Of a stretch of DNA of 64,000 nucleotides, positions 9,521 through 20,484 are shown one piece after another; the first letter of the stretch is position 1; the number at the start of each line of letters is the position of its first letter. This stretch comes from Phyllobacterium chamaecytisi (GTDB lineage Bacteria; Pseudomonadota; Alphaproteobacteria; Rhizobiales; Rhizobiaceae). The DNA is taken from NCBI RefSeq assembly GCF_020164455.1, contig NZ_JAIQWW010000015.1, positions 62,001 to 126,000 on the forward strand, written 5' to 3'. The position numbers and the translations under genes are program-made. The notes beneath the pieces were generated by a model. That model was not told the origin of the DNA. It ran no database searches and saw only the letters and a list, made by a program, of their open reading frames with translations.

Positions 9521-11002
9521 GTGTCAAGCGTATCGCAAAGGACGGCGACGGCGAGCATCTGGACCATTGGCGGAAAATTCCTCGCACGATTGCTCGATTT
9601 CGTAAGTCTTCTGGTCTTGGCAAGGCTTCTGAGCCCGGCGGATTTTGGCCTTGTTGCCATCGCGACTTCGGTCTTGGTAATCGTCGAGGCGATCCTGGAC
9701 CTGCCACTGACCCAAGCCCTGGTACGTCAGCGATCTCCTTCAGACCGGATGTTCGCCACGGCGTTCACGCTAAGCGTTCTCAGGGGGGCGGCCATCAGCC
9801 TCTTGATGGTGATCGTCGCCTGGCCGATGGCGCTTAGCTATAATGATCCTCGGCTCGTCTCACTTGTCGCCGTTCTCTCCCTCGCACCTGCTATGCGCAG
9901 CCTGATCAGTCCGCGCATGGTTCTTTTCATGCAACACTTTGATTTCAGACGCGAGTTTGCGCTCGACATCATTGCCAAGGGCTCGACGCTCCTGTTCGGC
10001 GTCGGGGTGACGCTAGTGACCGGCAGCTACTGGGGACTGGCGATCGGAGCGGTTGCGGGCCCATTCGCGGCGGCGATCACCTCATATGTCTTCGCTCCCA
10101 TGCGCCCCACTCTGACCCTTTCGGAGTGGAAGCATTTTCAGGACATGATTGGTTGGAACACGCTTGCGCAGGTCCTGAATTCCATCAACTGGCAACTGGA
10201 TCGGCTGCTCCTTCCGCGCTTTACAAGCCTGTCGACATTCGGCGCCTTCAGCGTGGCGGATAATCTGGCCGGCATTCCGCATCAGACCTTTGTAGGGCCG
10301 CTGATGCGCCCATTGATGGCCGCCTTCTCCAATGTCGACGATCATCGAAAGCTGATAACCGCGTATCTGAAAGCGACAAACGCAATCACCCTGGTCGCAG
10401 CTCCGGTCCTTCTGGTCCTTGCTTTGCTTGCCGACCCGGTCGTGCACATCATTGTCGGCGAGAAATGGGCGTTCGCCATTCCGATTCTCCAATGGCTGTG
10501 TCTCGTCAGCCTGATCGGTCTTCCCGCAACCATCATGCCCGCGTTGGCTATGATCATGGACAACACCCGCTATGTCGCACTTAGAATGTTTGTCGAGTTC
10601 GCCATAAGAGTGCCGGTAACGATCCTGGGCATCGCCTATTTCGGACTGGCAGGGGCACTCGCCGCGCGTATTGTGGCAGTTCTTGTCGCCTATGCTGCAT
10701 CGCTCGTCATAACGCGCCACCTGATCGGCGCGACATTCGGTGCTCAGCTGAATGCCTTTTTCAGGCCGCTTGCTGCCAGTTTGCCCATGATCGGTTTCCT
10801 GCTGTGCGTGCAGCCAGTGCTCAGTGCCATGCCTCCTGGCCTGAATCTCATTACAGGTTTGACCTTCTGCGGCGGAGCTGCGGTCACGATCTTCTGGGTC
10901 TCCGCGCTGTTGTTATGGCAAATCGTTGGAAGGCCCGATGGCCTCGAGACCATCGTCGTTCAGAAAATTTTGCCACGAAGAAGCGGGGCTCTCACCTCGT
11001 GA
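9521..11002 (+). CDS. Wzx-type polysaccharide flippase (MOP superfamily), locus I
   Basis: A 493-residue, highly hydrophobic protein with about 12-14 predicted membrane helices, beginning SSVSQRTATASIWTIGGKFL and including LLVLARLLSPADFGLVAIAT, the hallmark N-terminal pattern of lipopolysaccharide/exopolysaccharide flippases. It should move undecaprenyl-linked repeat units to the periplasm for the polymerase. The GTG start at 9521 has AGAGG just upstream. It lies 126 bp after the second GT4 gene on the same strand. A second flippase at 26022 belongs to the other polysaccharide locus. Confidence 0.9.
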   Translation: MSSVSQRTATASIWTIGGKFLARLLDFVSLLVLARLLSPADFGLVAIATSVLVIVEAILDLPLTQALVRQRSPSDRMFATAFTLSVLRGAAISLLMVIVAWPMALSYNDPRLVSLVAVLSLAPAMRSLISPRMVLFMQHFDFRREFALDIIAKGSTLLFGVGVTLVTGSYWGLAIGAVAGPFAAAITSYVFAPMRPTLTLSEWKHFQDMIGWNTLAQVLNSINWQLDRLLLPRFTSLSTFGAFSVADNLAGIPHQTFVGPLMRPLMAAFSNVDDHRKLITAYLKATNAITLVAAPVLLVLALLADPVVHIIVGEKWAFAIPILQWLCLVSLIGLPATIMPALAMIMDNTRYVALRMFVEFAIRVPVTILGIAYFGLAGALAARIVAVLVAYAASLVITRHLIGATFGAQLNAFFRPLAASLPMIGFLLCVQPVLSAMPPGLNLITGLTFCGGAAVTIFWVSALLLWQIVGRPDGLETIVVQKILPRRSGALTS

Positions 11003-11053
11003 TCGAAATTCAGACTAATCCGACGGTTGTTTTGGCATTTCCGGAGAAGCAGA

Positions 11054-11878
11054 ATGTATTGCAGATTTGCTAAGAGACTCGTTTTTCTCATCGCCCTTGG
11101 TTCATTAGGATTCCTGGAGCAGCCCTCCGCGGCTCAAGAGCAGATCAATATCGATGCGTTCCAAATGACCTTCGAGGAGAACTTCGATAAGCTGGATGTC
11201 TCGGCCTGGGGAAAGAACGGCTCGCGCTGGATTGCCCATACACCCTGGAATGGAGATTTTGGCGATGCCCGTTTCACCGATCCGACCGACGGGTTTCCCT
11301 TTACCGTCGACGAGGGGATCTTACGGATCGAGGCGCGTAAAGGCTCCGATGGAAACTGGCGCTCGGGCCTCCTGGCTTCGACGAACGCGAAAGGGCAGGG
11401 GTTCTCGCAGCAATTCGGCTACTTCGAGGCCCGGATGAAGCTGCCGCCAGGCAAGGGAGTCTGGCCGGCCTTCTGGCTCATCGGCATCGACCGGTCGAAA
11501 TACACTGCGGAGATAGACGTAATGGAATATTACGGTCGCGTGCCGTACGAATTCAGCAGCGGTTTTCATATCTGGCGTCAGAGCCAGGGCGGTGAGAATA
11601 CCACCGGCGGCCATTGGACAACTGTCAAGGACGGGACGTTGAGCAATGAATATCATACCTACGGCGTGGAAATTTCACCGGACAAGACGACCATTTATCT
11701 CGATCGCAAATCCATATGGAGTTTCGACACGCCAAAGGAGTTCCACACCCCGTTTTATCCGTTAGTGAACCTTGCGCTCGGATCTGGTTGGCCGATCGAT
11801 GAAACGCCGAACCCGTCCTTTCTACTAGTCGACTACATCCACGTTTACCAGCGAAAACCTGTCGGTTCCGCTGACTGA
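11054..11878 (+). CDS. Secreted family 16 glycoside hydrolase (ExoK-like endo-beta-glycanase)
   Basis: A 274-residue protein with an N-terminal signal peptide (MYCRFAKRLVFLIALGSLGF, cleavage near PSAAQEQ) and a GH16 beta-jelly-roll domain. The catalytic signature ExDxxE is present as AEIDVMEYYG, flanked by GVWPAFWLIG upstream and the C-terminal LLVDYIHVYQ strand. ExoK-type enzymes trim nascent exopolysaccharide and set polymer length outside the cell. The ATG at 11054 has CGGAGA seven bases upstream; a TTG at 11027 would only lengthen the signal peptide. It ends the plus-strand arm of locus I. Confidence 0.9.
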   Translation: MYCRFAKRLVFLIALGSLGFLEQPSAAQEQINIDAFQMTFEENFDKLDVSAWGKNGSRWIAHTPWNGDFGDARFTDPTDGFPFTVDEGILRIEARKGSDGNWRSGLLASTNAKGQGFSQQFGYFEARMKLPPGKGVWPAFWLIGIDRSKYTAEIDVMEYYGRVPYEFSSGFHIWRQSQGGENTTGGHWTTVKDGTLSNEYHTYGVEISPDKTTIYLDRKSIWSFDTPKEFHTPFYPLVNLALGSGWPIDETPNPSFLLVDYIHVYQRKPVGSAD

Positions 11879-12802
11879 ACTACATCGCTGGGCGGGTGCA
11901 AACCTTGCTGTCAGGCCGAGATATGACCTCGACAGAGATGCAGCGTAGGCGCTGCACTTATCTTGATCAGAATGCCCCACCAGCGAAGAGATACGCAACG
12001 CATGAAGACTATAGCCACGGCGAGTCGTCTGTCCTGCATCGGCAAGTCGCGTTTCCGCTAGTGGGATCAGACTTGATGAGCACACGGCAGTCATTGCAGA
12101 ATTTCGTCTTACTATCGGTTGTCACAACTTTGAGTTAAAACGGTCTCGATGTTCTCGCTCTGTGCCTTGAAAGTTGCATAAGGTCTCCAATGGAACCGCA
12201 TTTCAGAGTCTCCGGTTCAGCCCCTTCAACGTTGACATAGTGTCTGCTTGTGGCCCCAAAGCGGACATTGAAGATTTGTCCGCCTCCATCGTATCGCTAC
12301 TGCTCGGCAGCATCATCGGCATTGGTAAGATATACCAACCTTCACAACCACCGTCGCTGGCTTGTCATGTTTTGCGAGCGAAGCGGCAGAATTGCTCCCA
12401 CGTGCAGATATCTCGCAGACCTGCGTCTGGAAATCAGCAAACCAATCCCCCAAACGCGAATGCTTTTCCGCCCGGTGCTGCTGATCGTTATATCTGACGC
12501 AATGAAATAGGACCTGGCTACACGAAAACAGAGAGCGCTTTGGTTTTGCGGCGAAAGCGAACGTTGGAAATGCGTGCGGTCGGAATGTACAGCTTCCCGG
12601 CATTACACAATTAAGTGGACGGAAAGATAATGGGGGGTATTTTAGCTCGTGAAATGCGTTGTCCGGAGATCCGCTCGGCGACCACGATGGTTTTGAAAGA
12701 GCCGCCCCGGGCACCGATACTTTCGCGGGGAATATTGCGGTCAAGCGCGAAGAACTTGCCCTGTAGTGATGCGAGCGACAGCATATGTGACAGCGTAAGG
12801 AT
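11879..12802. other. Non-coding region between GH16 gene and autotransporter, with degraded dispersed-repeat traces
   Basis: About 920 bp with only short, compositionally poor open frames. Around 12252-12275 (CCCAAAGCGGACATT) and 12550-12570 (GCGAAAGCGAACGTT) there are imperfect copies of the dispersed repeat better preserved at 20711-20747. No terminator or promoter could be assigned with confidence. Confidence 0.5.
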
Positions 12803-15800
12803 GTGAGGGGAGGAGTGAACAACAGCCAACTGCCTCTGAAAGCGTTGAGTACATCGGGGGGTGTTTCTGATCTCGCCGCGAGCCACGGCAAGTATGCAAC
12901 GCGCAGTGCGCTTGTGGGTGCCCCCGAAATTGTCCGTGCCAATTGCGAAGCTTTGCCAGGCCGCCACCGGTTCCCGGGTAGCGCTCTGGCGGCATTGGGC
13001 CTGGCGCTCGTCTGTGCCGGTGCGGCGCCGGCAACCGCCGCGGACAGGTACTGGGACATCAACGGCAATACCGCAGGCCTCGGCGGAACGGGTACATGGA
13101 ACACCACAAACACCTTCTGGAACAGCAGCTCCTCTGGCACCGACGGCTCGGTGTCGACGTGGAATAACGCCGCCGTCGACAGCGCGCTCTTCGGCGGCAC
13201 TGCGGGCACGGTGACGCTCAGCGTCCCGATCACCGTGAACAACATCACCTTCCTAAGCAACTGTACGCTCAACGGCGGCACGCTGACGCTCGGGGGCACG
13301 ACGCCAACTATCACCGGCACCGGTACGATCAGTTCAGTGATCGCCGGGACAGCCGGGATGACGACAGGCGGTGGCAACGCGACGCTCACGCTTTCCGGAG
13401 CGAATACGTTTACCGGGCCACTGACGATCAGGCACGGTGTCATCGGCGTTACGACGGGCAGTGTGGTTCTGGCGCCTGGCGGTTCGCTGGCAACATCCGC
13501 GGTCACCATCGGGACCGCTCCGTCGTCAGGCGCCGTCGTAGTGGCGATCCTTCAGAACCGGGCAAACAACCAGCTGCCGAACGCCATTGTCACGTTCAAC
13601 GCCGTCGGTCCGAGGTGGGCCTATTGGCAACTGCTCGGCACCAGTCAGTCCGTCCTTGGCGTTGTCGACAGTGCGAGCGCGGGAGTGATCGAAGGCACGG
13701 AGTCCCAGGTCGGAATCGGGAACAGTACGCTCACGCTCACCGGTAGCGGGAGCTATTCCTTCAACGGTTTCATGCGCGACACCGCCGGCGGCTCGGGCAC
13801 GCTCGCGCTCGTCAAGAGCGGGACGGGCACGCAGACTCTGTCCGGCTCCTTAATCAACTACACCGGCTCCACAACCGTTAATGCGGGACGCTTGATGCTG
13901 CGCAACGCCACTGGCTTCCGGTCGGCCACCAACGTCAATTCCGGCGCCACGCTATCGTGGATGGGCACCACGAACCTTGCCACTTCCGCGGCCCACACCA
14001 TTGCGCTCAACAACGGCGGCACGCTGGAGAACGTGAATCCGGCGAACTGGACGGTCTTAAATGGCGCCGTCACCAATACCGGCACAACCAGCATCAACCA
14101 GACCAGCAATGCAACCGGAGTAGGTGGCGAGGGCCTTTATCTGGACGGCGGTCTGAAAGGCAGCGGCACCGTTACCATAAATGCGGCCAATGCCGGCAGC
14201 GGCGTGAACTTCCGCAACAACAACACAACCTTCTCCGGGAGCTTGGTCGTCAATGGCATCGCCAGTACCGCGGCGTTTACTGGCAGTGGCATCGGTGTCG
14301 GCGGCTGCACGACCTGCCTGACCAATGCCGACATCACGCTCAACGGCAGCATGGAATTGCTCAATGGAGGCATTGGTTGGGCGAACGGCACTCCTGGCGT
14401 CTTCCACATGGGGGCATTGAACGGCACGGGTGCGATGGTCGGCAACTTCACGGCCAGCGGTGGCGTCACCACCGTCACGCTCGGTCACACCAATAACAAC
14501 GGCTCGTTCTCCGGCGTCATCGCCAACGGCACTGGCAACACGGTCCACCTCGTCAAGACCGGCACCGGCATCCAATCACTCGCGGGCACGAATACCTACA
14601 CCGGGACCACCACGGTTGCGGGTGGGTCGCTCTATATCAGTGGCAACCAGTCGGGCGCGAGCGGCCTTACCACCGTCGCATCCGGTGCGACACTGGGTGG
14701 CATCGGCATCATCGGCGGCGATGTGAGGATTGCGGATGGCGCCACCTTGTCGCCGGGGAACGTCGGGAGTGCGCCGGGCACACTAACCATCAATGGCGGT
14801 CTGGCGCTCGGCAGCGGATCGGTTCTGGCCTACAGCTTCGGAGAGGCCAATGTCATCGGGGGCGCCTTCAACGACCTGACCAATGTTGGCGGCAATCTTA
14901 CGCTGGACGGTACGCTCAACATCGCCACCTCGCCGGGCGGCACCTTCGGTGCAGGCGTCTATCGCATCTTCAACTATGGTGGCAGCTTGACCAATAATGG
15001 ATTGACGCTTGGCTCGCCATCGCCCAGCCTCAACGTGCAAACCTCGGTGGCGGGTCAAGTCAACCTGGTCAACACCGCCGGGGTGACGCTCAATTTCTGG
15101 GATGGCGCAGCGGGACCGAAGAACGACAATGCGGTCGATGGCGGTGACGGGGTCTGGCAGGCTTCCGGCGGCAACGACAGCTGGACCACCGACACCGGTG
15201 CACTTAACGCTCCGTTCAGCGACGGCAGCTCCGCTGTTTTCATGGCGCGGCCCGGAACAGTGACCGTAGACAACAGCCTTGGCCAGGTCACCGCGTCGGG
15301 CATGCAGTTCGCGAACGATGGCTATGTGATTGAGGGCGGGAGTGTCGCTCTGGCCGGCTCGCCTGCTTCGACCATCCGCGTTGGCGACGGAACTACGGCT
15401 GGAGCGGGCTACACGGCGACCATCGACTCCGTGCTGAGTGGCAATTCAAGGCTGGTCAAGACCGATCTTGGCACATTGGTCCTTACCGGCACCAATACCT
15501 ATGGCGGCGGAACGGACGTCAATGGCGGCGTGCTGCAGATCGCGAGCGATGCCAACCTCGGCGATGTGGCAGGAACGTTGGGCTTTAACAACGGCACGCT
15601 GCACACCACGGCCAGCATGACCACGGGCCGATCCATCGATTTTGCGGCCGGTACTGGTACTCTTCTGACCGACGCTGGAACCAGCCTCAATTTGACCGGC
15701 GCCCTGACCGGTGTCGGCAGCCTGATCAAGGGTGGGGATGGCAACCTGCTGCTTACTGGCAGCAACACCCATAGTGGCAACACGACCGTTAGCGCTGGCA

Positions 15801-17362
15801 CGTTGAGGGCCGGAACGGCGAATGTCCTGAGCAGCGCCTCCGCATACACTGTTCGCAACGGTGCAACTCTAGATCTCGACGGCCATGATCAGACCATCGC
15901 CGCCCTCGACAATGCCGGGCTTGTCCGCTTCGCCGCGCTTGGTGCAACGCTCAATGTTGCCGGCAGCTATACGGGCAGTGGCGGCACCTTTGCGCTCGAC
16001 ACCGCCCTCCGCACTGATGCGTCTGCGACCGATCTGTTGCGGGTTGGCGGCAGTACCGCCGGTGCATCGACACTGAAGGTCAGCAATGCCGGAGGCAATG
16101 GTGGCCGGACCGTCGAAGGCATCAAGATTGTCGATGTGGCGGGAGCATCCAACGGCACCTTCGCATTGGCTGGGGACTACGTTTTTGAGGGCGACGAGGC
16201 AGTCATCGGCGGCGCCTATGCCTACCGGCTCTACAAGAATGGCGTCAGCACGCCCACGGATGGCGACTGGTACCTGCGCTCGTCACTGACCAACCCACCA
16301 TCGCCGAACATACCTACGGCGCCACTCTACCAGCCAGGGGCTCCGCTTTACGAGACCTACGCCCAGAGCCTGCAGGTGCTCAACGGCGTTGGCTCGATGC
16401 AGCAGCGCATCGGCAATCGCTATTGGGCTGGCGCAGGCAGCGCGGTGATTGCCCAAGGCGATGGACCGGGAACGCCCGAGGCTGCGCCTTTGCCTTCCGA
16501 AGGCGGCACGGCCACCATTGATGCGGGAGCCATATGGGCACGCATCGACGGCGCGCATTCGCGGGTCGATCCTGACCGCTCTAGCACGCAGGCGGACTAT
16601 GACTACAACACCTGGAGGTTGCAGTCCGGCCTTGACGGCAAGCTCTACGAAAACCAGTCCGGCACCCTGATGGGCGGCGTGACGTTCCAGTATGGCGAGA
16701 TTTCAACCGACGTTTCCTCGGTATTCGGCAAGGGTTCCATCGACACCGACGGCTACGGTTTTGGCGGCACGCTGACCTGGCTTGGCCAGAACGGCTTCTA
16801 TGTCGACGGGCAGACACAACTCAACTGGTACGACAGCGATATTACCTCCGACACGCTCGGCCGCAGCCTGACCGACGGCAATGACGGTTTCGGCTACGCG
16901 CTGAGCGTCGAAACCGGCAAGCGGATCGTCGTCGACGAGAACTGGTCGATCACGCCGCAAGCACAGCTGGCCTATTCCAATGTCGATTTTGATGACTTCA
17001 CCGATCCCTTCGGCGCGGACGTCTCGCTGGACAAGAGCGACAGCCTGAAGGGTCGCCTTGGCGTCTCCGCCGACTACCAGAATGCATGGCAGGACAGCTC
17101 GGGCAGGATGGCACGCAGCAATGTCTACGGGCTCGCCAACCTCTATCATGAATTCCTCGATGGTTCGGAGGTTGACCTTGCCGGCGTCAATTTCGCCAAT
17201 GAAAGCGATCGCACCTGGGGCGGCGTCGGCGCTGGCGGGTCATACAGCTGGGCCGATGACAAATACGCGCTCTATGGCGAGGTGTCGTTGAATACCAGCC
17301 TCAGCGACTTTGCCGACAGTTACAGCGTCAATGGAACCACGGGTTTCAAGGTGAAGTTCTGA
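12803..17362 (+). CDS. Autotransporter (type Va) with PATR-rich passenger and C-terminal beta-barrel
   Basis: A 1519-residue surface protein. A long N-terminal extension (about 50 residues) precedes a signal sequence near residues 57-80 (LAALGLALVCAGAAPATAAD). The passenger is Gly/Ser/Thr/Asn-rich beta-helix with recurrent passenger-associated transport repeats, for example LTLSGANTFTGPLTI, QSLAGTNTYTGTTTVAGGSL and LVLTGTNTYGGGTDVNGGVL. A proline-rich linker near 1160-1180 leads to the autotransporter barrel (about 1240-1519) ending in phenylalanine (GFKVKF), the BAM recognition end. No protease or lipase motif is seen, so an adhesin role is more likely. The GTG at 12803 is the best available start but the exact start is unsure; a second GTG lies four codons on, directly behind GGGGAGGA. 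Confidence 0.92.
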   Translation: MRGGVNNSQLPLKALSTSGGVSDLAASHGKYATRSALVGAPEIVRANCEALPGRHRFPGSALAALGLALVCAGAAPATAADRYWDINGNTAGLGGTGTWNTTNTFWNSSSSGTDGSVSTWNNAAVDSALFGGTAGTVTLSVPITVNNITFLSNCTLNGGTLTLGGTTPTITGTGTISSVIAGTAGMTTGGGNATLTLSGANTFTGPLTIRHGVIGVTTGSVVLAPGGSLATSAVTIGTAPSSGAVVVAILQNRANNQLPNAIVTFNAVGPRWAYWQLLGTSQSVLGVVDSASAGVIEGTESQVGIGNSTLTLTGSGSYSFNGFMRDTAGGSGTLALVKSGTGTQTLSGSLINYTGSTTVNAGRLMLRNATGFRSATNVNSGATLSWMGTTNLATSAAHTIALNNGGTLENVNPANWTVLNGAVTNTGTTSINQTSNATGVGGEGLYLDGGLKGSGTVTINAANAGSGVNFRNNNTTFSGSLVVNGIASTAAFTGSGIGVGGCTTCLTNADITLNGSMELLNGGIGWANGTPGVFHMGALNGTGAMVGNFTASGGVTTVTLGHTNNNGSFSGVIANGTGNTVHLVKTGTGIQSLAGTNTYTGTTTVAGGSLYISGNQSGASGLTTVASGATLGGIGIIGGDVRIADGATLSPGNVGSAPGTLTINGGLALGSGSVLAYSFGEANVIGGAFNDLTNVGGNLTLDGTLNIATSPGGTFGAGVYRIFNYGGSLTNNGLTLGSPSPSLNVQTSVAGQVNLVNTAGVTLNFWDGAAGPKNDNAVDGGDGVWQASGGNDSWTTDTGALNAPFSDGSSAVFMARPGTVTVDNSLGQVTASGMQFANDGYVIEGGSVALAGSPASTIRVGDGTTAGAGYTATIDSVLSGNSRLVKTDLGTLVLTGTNTYGGGTDVNGGVLQIASDANLGDVAGTLGFNNGTLHTTASMTTGRSIDFAAGTGTLLTDAGTSLNLTGALTGVGSLIKGGDGNLLLTGSNTHSGNTTVSAGTLRAGTANVLSSASAYTVRNGATLDLDGHDQTIAALDNAGLVRFAALGATLNVAGSYTGSGGTFALDTALRTDASATDLLRVGGSTAGASTLKVSNAGGNGGRTVEGIKIVDVAGASNGTFALAGDYVFEGDEAVIGGAYAYRLYKNGVSTPTDGDWYLRSSLTNPPSPNIPTAPLYQPGAPLYETYAQSLQVLNGVGSMQQRIGNRYWAGAGSAVIAQGDGPGTPEAAPLPSEGGTATIDAGAIWARIDGAHSRVDPDRSSTQADYDYNTWRLQSGLDGKLYENQSGTLMGGVTFQYGEISTDVSSVFGKGSIDTDGYGFGGTLTWLGQNGFYVDGQTQLNWYDSDITSDTLGRSLTDGNDGFGYALSVETGKRIVVDENWSITPQAQLAYSNVDFDDFTDPFGADVSLDKSDSLKGRLGVSADYQNAWQDSSGRMARSNVYGLANLYHEFLDGSEVDLAGVNFANESDRTWGGVGAGGSYSWADDKYALYGEVSLNTSLSDFADSYSVNGTTGFKVKF

Positions 17363-17379
17363 CTATCATCCGAAAAGCG

Positions 17380-17403
17380 CGGGCCGGGCCAACATCCGGC
17401 CCG
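17380..17403 (+). terminator. GC-rich hairpin after the autotransporter gene
   Basis: CGGGCCGG and CCGGCCCG form an 8-bp perfect stem around an 8-base loop, 18 bases after the stop codon. No T-run follows, so it could be a weak terminator or an mRNA 3'-end stabiliser. Confidence 0.45.
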
Positions 17404-17523
17404 TCGATGTAGGTCAAGGTCGAAGGCTGCCCAAAATCATAGATGCTTCAATGATCGCCGTCGATGCGAAACGGACATTCACTGGCGGCATCCACTTTGT
17501 CAAACGATGCGACCCGATTAAAA

Positions 17524-20484
17524 TCAGGTTTTGAGGCGCGAGAGGATGCCTTCTAACGTCTTGACGGCGCTTGCTTTGTCAAGCTTCTGCAAGTCGAGAA
17601 GGATTCTCAGCCCGTCTTGCTCTTCCCGTATCGCCTTGCCATGTTGGACCATGTCGTCGATCCGCTCGAGCACCCTGTAGTTTCGCACCGGCTTGGCGAT
17701 GCCCTTGGCCTTTATGGGTTCCCGCTCTTCGGCCAGAACCCTATCCTTGACCAACGAATAGGCCGCGTGGCTCAAAAGGATGCCGCCAAGCTCGGCATGG
17801 GACTGCAGCCTGGCGGCCAAGTTCACTTCACCGCCGATGATGGTGTACTCCATGCGGTCTTCGCTGCCGAAATTGCCGACCGTGCAATAGCCCGTGTTGA
17901 TGCCGATCCGCAGCTGGAACGGCTTCTGCTGTCCCTTGTCACGCCATTCTGTCTGCAAGTCCCACATCCGCCGCTGCATCGCGATCGCCATGTTGACGCA
18001 GGCCATCGCATCCTCCTTGACACCCCTCGTCTCAGGATCGCCAAAGAACGCCAGGATCGCATCGCCGATGTACTTATCAACGGTCGCGCCATGCGCCAGT
18101 GCGATCTTCGTCATCTCCGTCAGGTAGTGGTTGAGCAGAGCGGTCAATTCCTCGGATTCCAGATCATCTGTCGTCTCGGTGAAATCGGCGATGTCAGAAA
18201 AGAATATGGTTAGCTTCTTGCGGCTTGAGGCTATCCTTACTTCCTGTGTACCCGCGAATATCGATGAATAGACTTGGGGTGACAGATATTTCGACAGCTT
18301 GTTCGACAAAGCCTCTAGCGTCTTGTTCTTCTCGGTCACGAGCGCATTTGCCAATTCCACCTTGGACTTGGCCTTGCGGATCTTTGCTTCGGCCTGCTTG
18401 ATTGCCGTGATGTTCGTATATACAGCAACGGTTCCGCCCTCCGTCGTCTTGCGCTCGTTGATTTGAATCCAGCGGCCATTGGCTCGCTGTTGAACATGGG
18501 GGTGGCCCGGTTGCCTGTGTCTCGCCAGTCGCTCGTCGATCCATTCGTCAACCCGTCCTTTCGCGTCCTCGACAAGGCCTTGTTCCGCCGCGTTACGAAT
18601 GAGCATTTCGTAAGGCGTACCCGGCGCTGGCGTGCCCAGTCCCGGATAGAGGAGTTCGCCATAGGCGCTGTTGCAGACGATCAGCCGGTCCTCTGCGTCG
18701 TACAGTGAAAACCCCTCCGAGATTGATTCGATCGCGTCCGTCAAACGCTGCTCGCTGCGCTGGGAATCGATCTCCGCGTGCTTGCGGGCGGTCACGTCAC
18801 TCCACGAGCCGATGACTTCAAGTGGCTGACCGTCCTTATCGCGAACCAATTGCTGTTCATCATTCACCCAGCAAAAGCTGCCATCCTTCTTACGAAATCG
18901 ATACTCGACCGTGTGGCGGCCTTTCTTGTACAAATGGACGGACTCGGCCTCCACTGCGGCCAGGTCGTCGCGGTGCACTCGGTCGCGCCAGAAATCGGCA
19001 TTCTCCAGGTACTCGCTCGGCTCGTATCCTAGCAAGGTCTTGATATTCTCGCTGATGATGATGGGCGCGTAGTCGCCGGTCGCCTTGAAGCTGTAGATGA
19101 CCGCAGGGGCAGACGACAACACGCGTACGAGGCGGTCCTGGGAGGCAACCAACGCTTCACTGATTTGCTTGCGGGCTGTGATGTCGTTCCACGCACCGAC
19201 CACCTCGATCGGATCCCCTGCAGCGTTGCGCTGCAACTGCAGATCGTCACTGATCCAGCAATAGTTGCCGTCCTTCTTGCGGAACCGGTACTCGTTGGCG
19301 ATGCAACCCTCCTCGAAAAGCCTCGCATAATCTTTTTCGATGCGCGGCAGATCCCCGGGATGCACACGGCTGCGCCAGAAATCCGGGCTCTCGAGATAAT
19401 CCTCACGCTCATATCCGAGCAGGTCCTTTACGTTCGGGCTGATGAACGTCGGCCAAAAGTCGCCCGTTGCTTTGAAGCTGTAGATCACCGCCGGCACGCA
19501 GGTGAGTAGATATGAGACCCGATCCTGGGCGGCCGCCGCGGCTTCTTCCGCCCGCTTGCGGTCAGTGATGTCGCTCCACGAGCCGACGATTTCCACCGGT
19601 TGACTGTCTGCGTCCCGGATCAAGTGCTGTGCGTCATTTACCCAGCAGTAGGTACCATCCTTCTTGAGAAATCGATACTCGACCGTATGGTGGCCTTGTT
19701 TGAACAAGTGCAGAGACTCGCCCTCCACAGCGGCAAGCTCATCGGGGTGCACGCAGCGCCGCCAGAAATCCGCGTTCTCCAGGTATTCCTGCGGCTCGTA
19801 GCCCAACAGGCTCCTGATGTTTTTACTGACAAAGGTCGGCGCGAAATCTCCTGTCGCCTTGTAACTGTAGATCACGGCAGGTGACGAACTCAGCAGCCGG
19901 GCCAAACGCTGCTGCGCAGCCGCCTGCGCTTCCTCCGCCGCCTTGCGCGCCGTGATATCGCTCCATGATCCGACGATCTCCAGCGCCTGGCCCTCTTTGT
20001 CACGGATCAGTTGCTGCTCGTCATTCACCCAGCAATAGGAGCCATCATTGCGGCGAAAACGATACTCCACCGCGTGGGTTCCATTCTGGAAGAATTGGGA
20101 GATCGCCTCCTCGACGCGGGTCAGGTCGTCGGGGTGGACCCGGTCGCGCCAGAATGACGGGTGCTCCAGGTACTCCTCCGGCGCATAGCCGAACACGGCC
20201 CTAATGTTTTCACTTACGAACGTGGGCGCGAAATCACCGGTCGCCTTGAAGCTGTAGATTACGGCAGGTGACGAACTTAGCAGCCGGGCCACACGCTGCT
20301 CCGCGGCCGCCTGCGCTTCCTTCAGTTGTTCGCCGACCCTGCTGTCGCGGTCGCGCGTGGCGTCTCTTATGGCCTGCTCGATGACAGCGGCGGTGCCGTC
20401 GTTATCGAACTCGTCCGCCGGGATGTGCAGGATATGATGCAGAACGGCCGTCGCGTTCTTCGCGTATTCCCTTGCGGTCATCAT
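17524..20484 (-). CDS. Multi-PAS class III adenylate/guanylate cyclase
   Basis: A 986-residue signalling protein without membrane helices. After a short N-terminal helical region it has four closely similar PAS/PAC modules at about 65-190, 191-318, 321-448 and 451-577, each with a PAVIYSxKATGD opening and a VEYRFxxxDGxxCWVxD core. A different fifth PAS domain (about 580-700) follows, then a coiled coil (about 705-745). The class III cyclase domain is at about 750-935, with both metal aspartates (FFSDIADFT and [13 protein letters not shown]) and the transition-state Asn/Arg ([10 protein letters not shown]). It should make cAMP or cGMP in response to a PAS-sensed signal. The ATG at 20484 starts [10 protein letters not shown]; a longer version from 20532 adds 16 unconvincing residues. 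Confidence 0.9.
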   Translation of the reverse strand: MMTAREYAKNATAVLHHILHIPADEFDNDGTAAVIEQAIRDATRDRDSRVGEQLKEAQAAAEQRVARLLSSSPAVIYSFKATGDFAPTFVSENIRAVFGYAPEEYLEHPSFWRDRVHPDDLTRVEEAISQFFQNGTHAVEYRFRRNDGSYCWVNDEQQLIRDKEGQALEIVGSWSDITARKAAEEAQAAAQQRLARLLSSSPAVIYSYKATGDFAPTFVSKNIRSLLGYEPQEYLENADFWRRCVHPDELAAVEGESLHLFKQGHHTVEYRFLKKDGTYCWVNDAQHLIRDADSQPVEIVGSWSDITDRKRAEEAAAAAQDRVSYLLTCVPAVIYSFKATGDFWPTFISPNVKDLLGYEREDYLESPDFWRSRVHPGDLPRIEKDYARLFEEGCIANEYRFRKKDGNYCWISDDLQLQRNAAGDPIEVVGAWNDITARKQISEALVASQDRLVRVLSSAPAVIYSFKATGDYAPIIISENIKTLLGYEPSEYLENADFWRDRVHRDDLAAVEAESVHLYKKGRHTVEYRFRKKDGSFCWVNDEQQLVRDKDGQPLEVIGSWSDVTARKHAEIDSQRSEQRLTDAIESISEGFSLYDAEDRLIVCNSAYGELLYPGLGTPAPGTPYEMLIRNAAEQGLVEDAKGRVDEWIDERLARHRQPGHPHVQQRANGRWIQINERKTTEGGTVAVYTNITAIKQAEAKIRKAKSKVELANALVTEKNKTLEALSNKLSKYLSPQVYSSIFAGTQEVRIASSRKKLTIFFSDIADFTETTDDLESEELTALLNHYLTEMTKIALAHGATVDKYIGDAILAFFGDPETRGVKEDAMACVNMAIAMQRRMWDLQTEWRDKGQQKPFQLRIGINTGYCTVGNFGSEDRMEYTIIGGEVNLAARLQSHAELGGILLSHAAYSLVKDRVLAEEREPIKAKGIAKPVRNYRVLERIDDMVQHGKAIREEQDGLRILLDLQKLDKASAVKTLEGILSRLKT

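Noticed and set aside
12313-13509. 398-codon open frame on the minus strand opposite the autotransporter start
   Set aside because: It is rich in Val/Pro/Ser as expected from the complement of a Gly/Thr/Asn repeat gene, has no family similarity, and the opposite strand is a clear autotransporter.
17617-18213. 198-codon plus-strand frame opposite the cyclase domain
   Set aside because: Shadow of a conserved catalytic domain on the minus strand.
18780-20300. Regular DNA repeats that could suggest a CRISPR-like array
   Set aside because: Period is about 390 bp and the copies code for PAS domains; not CRISPR.
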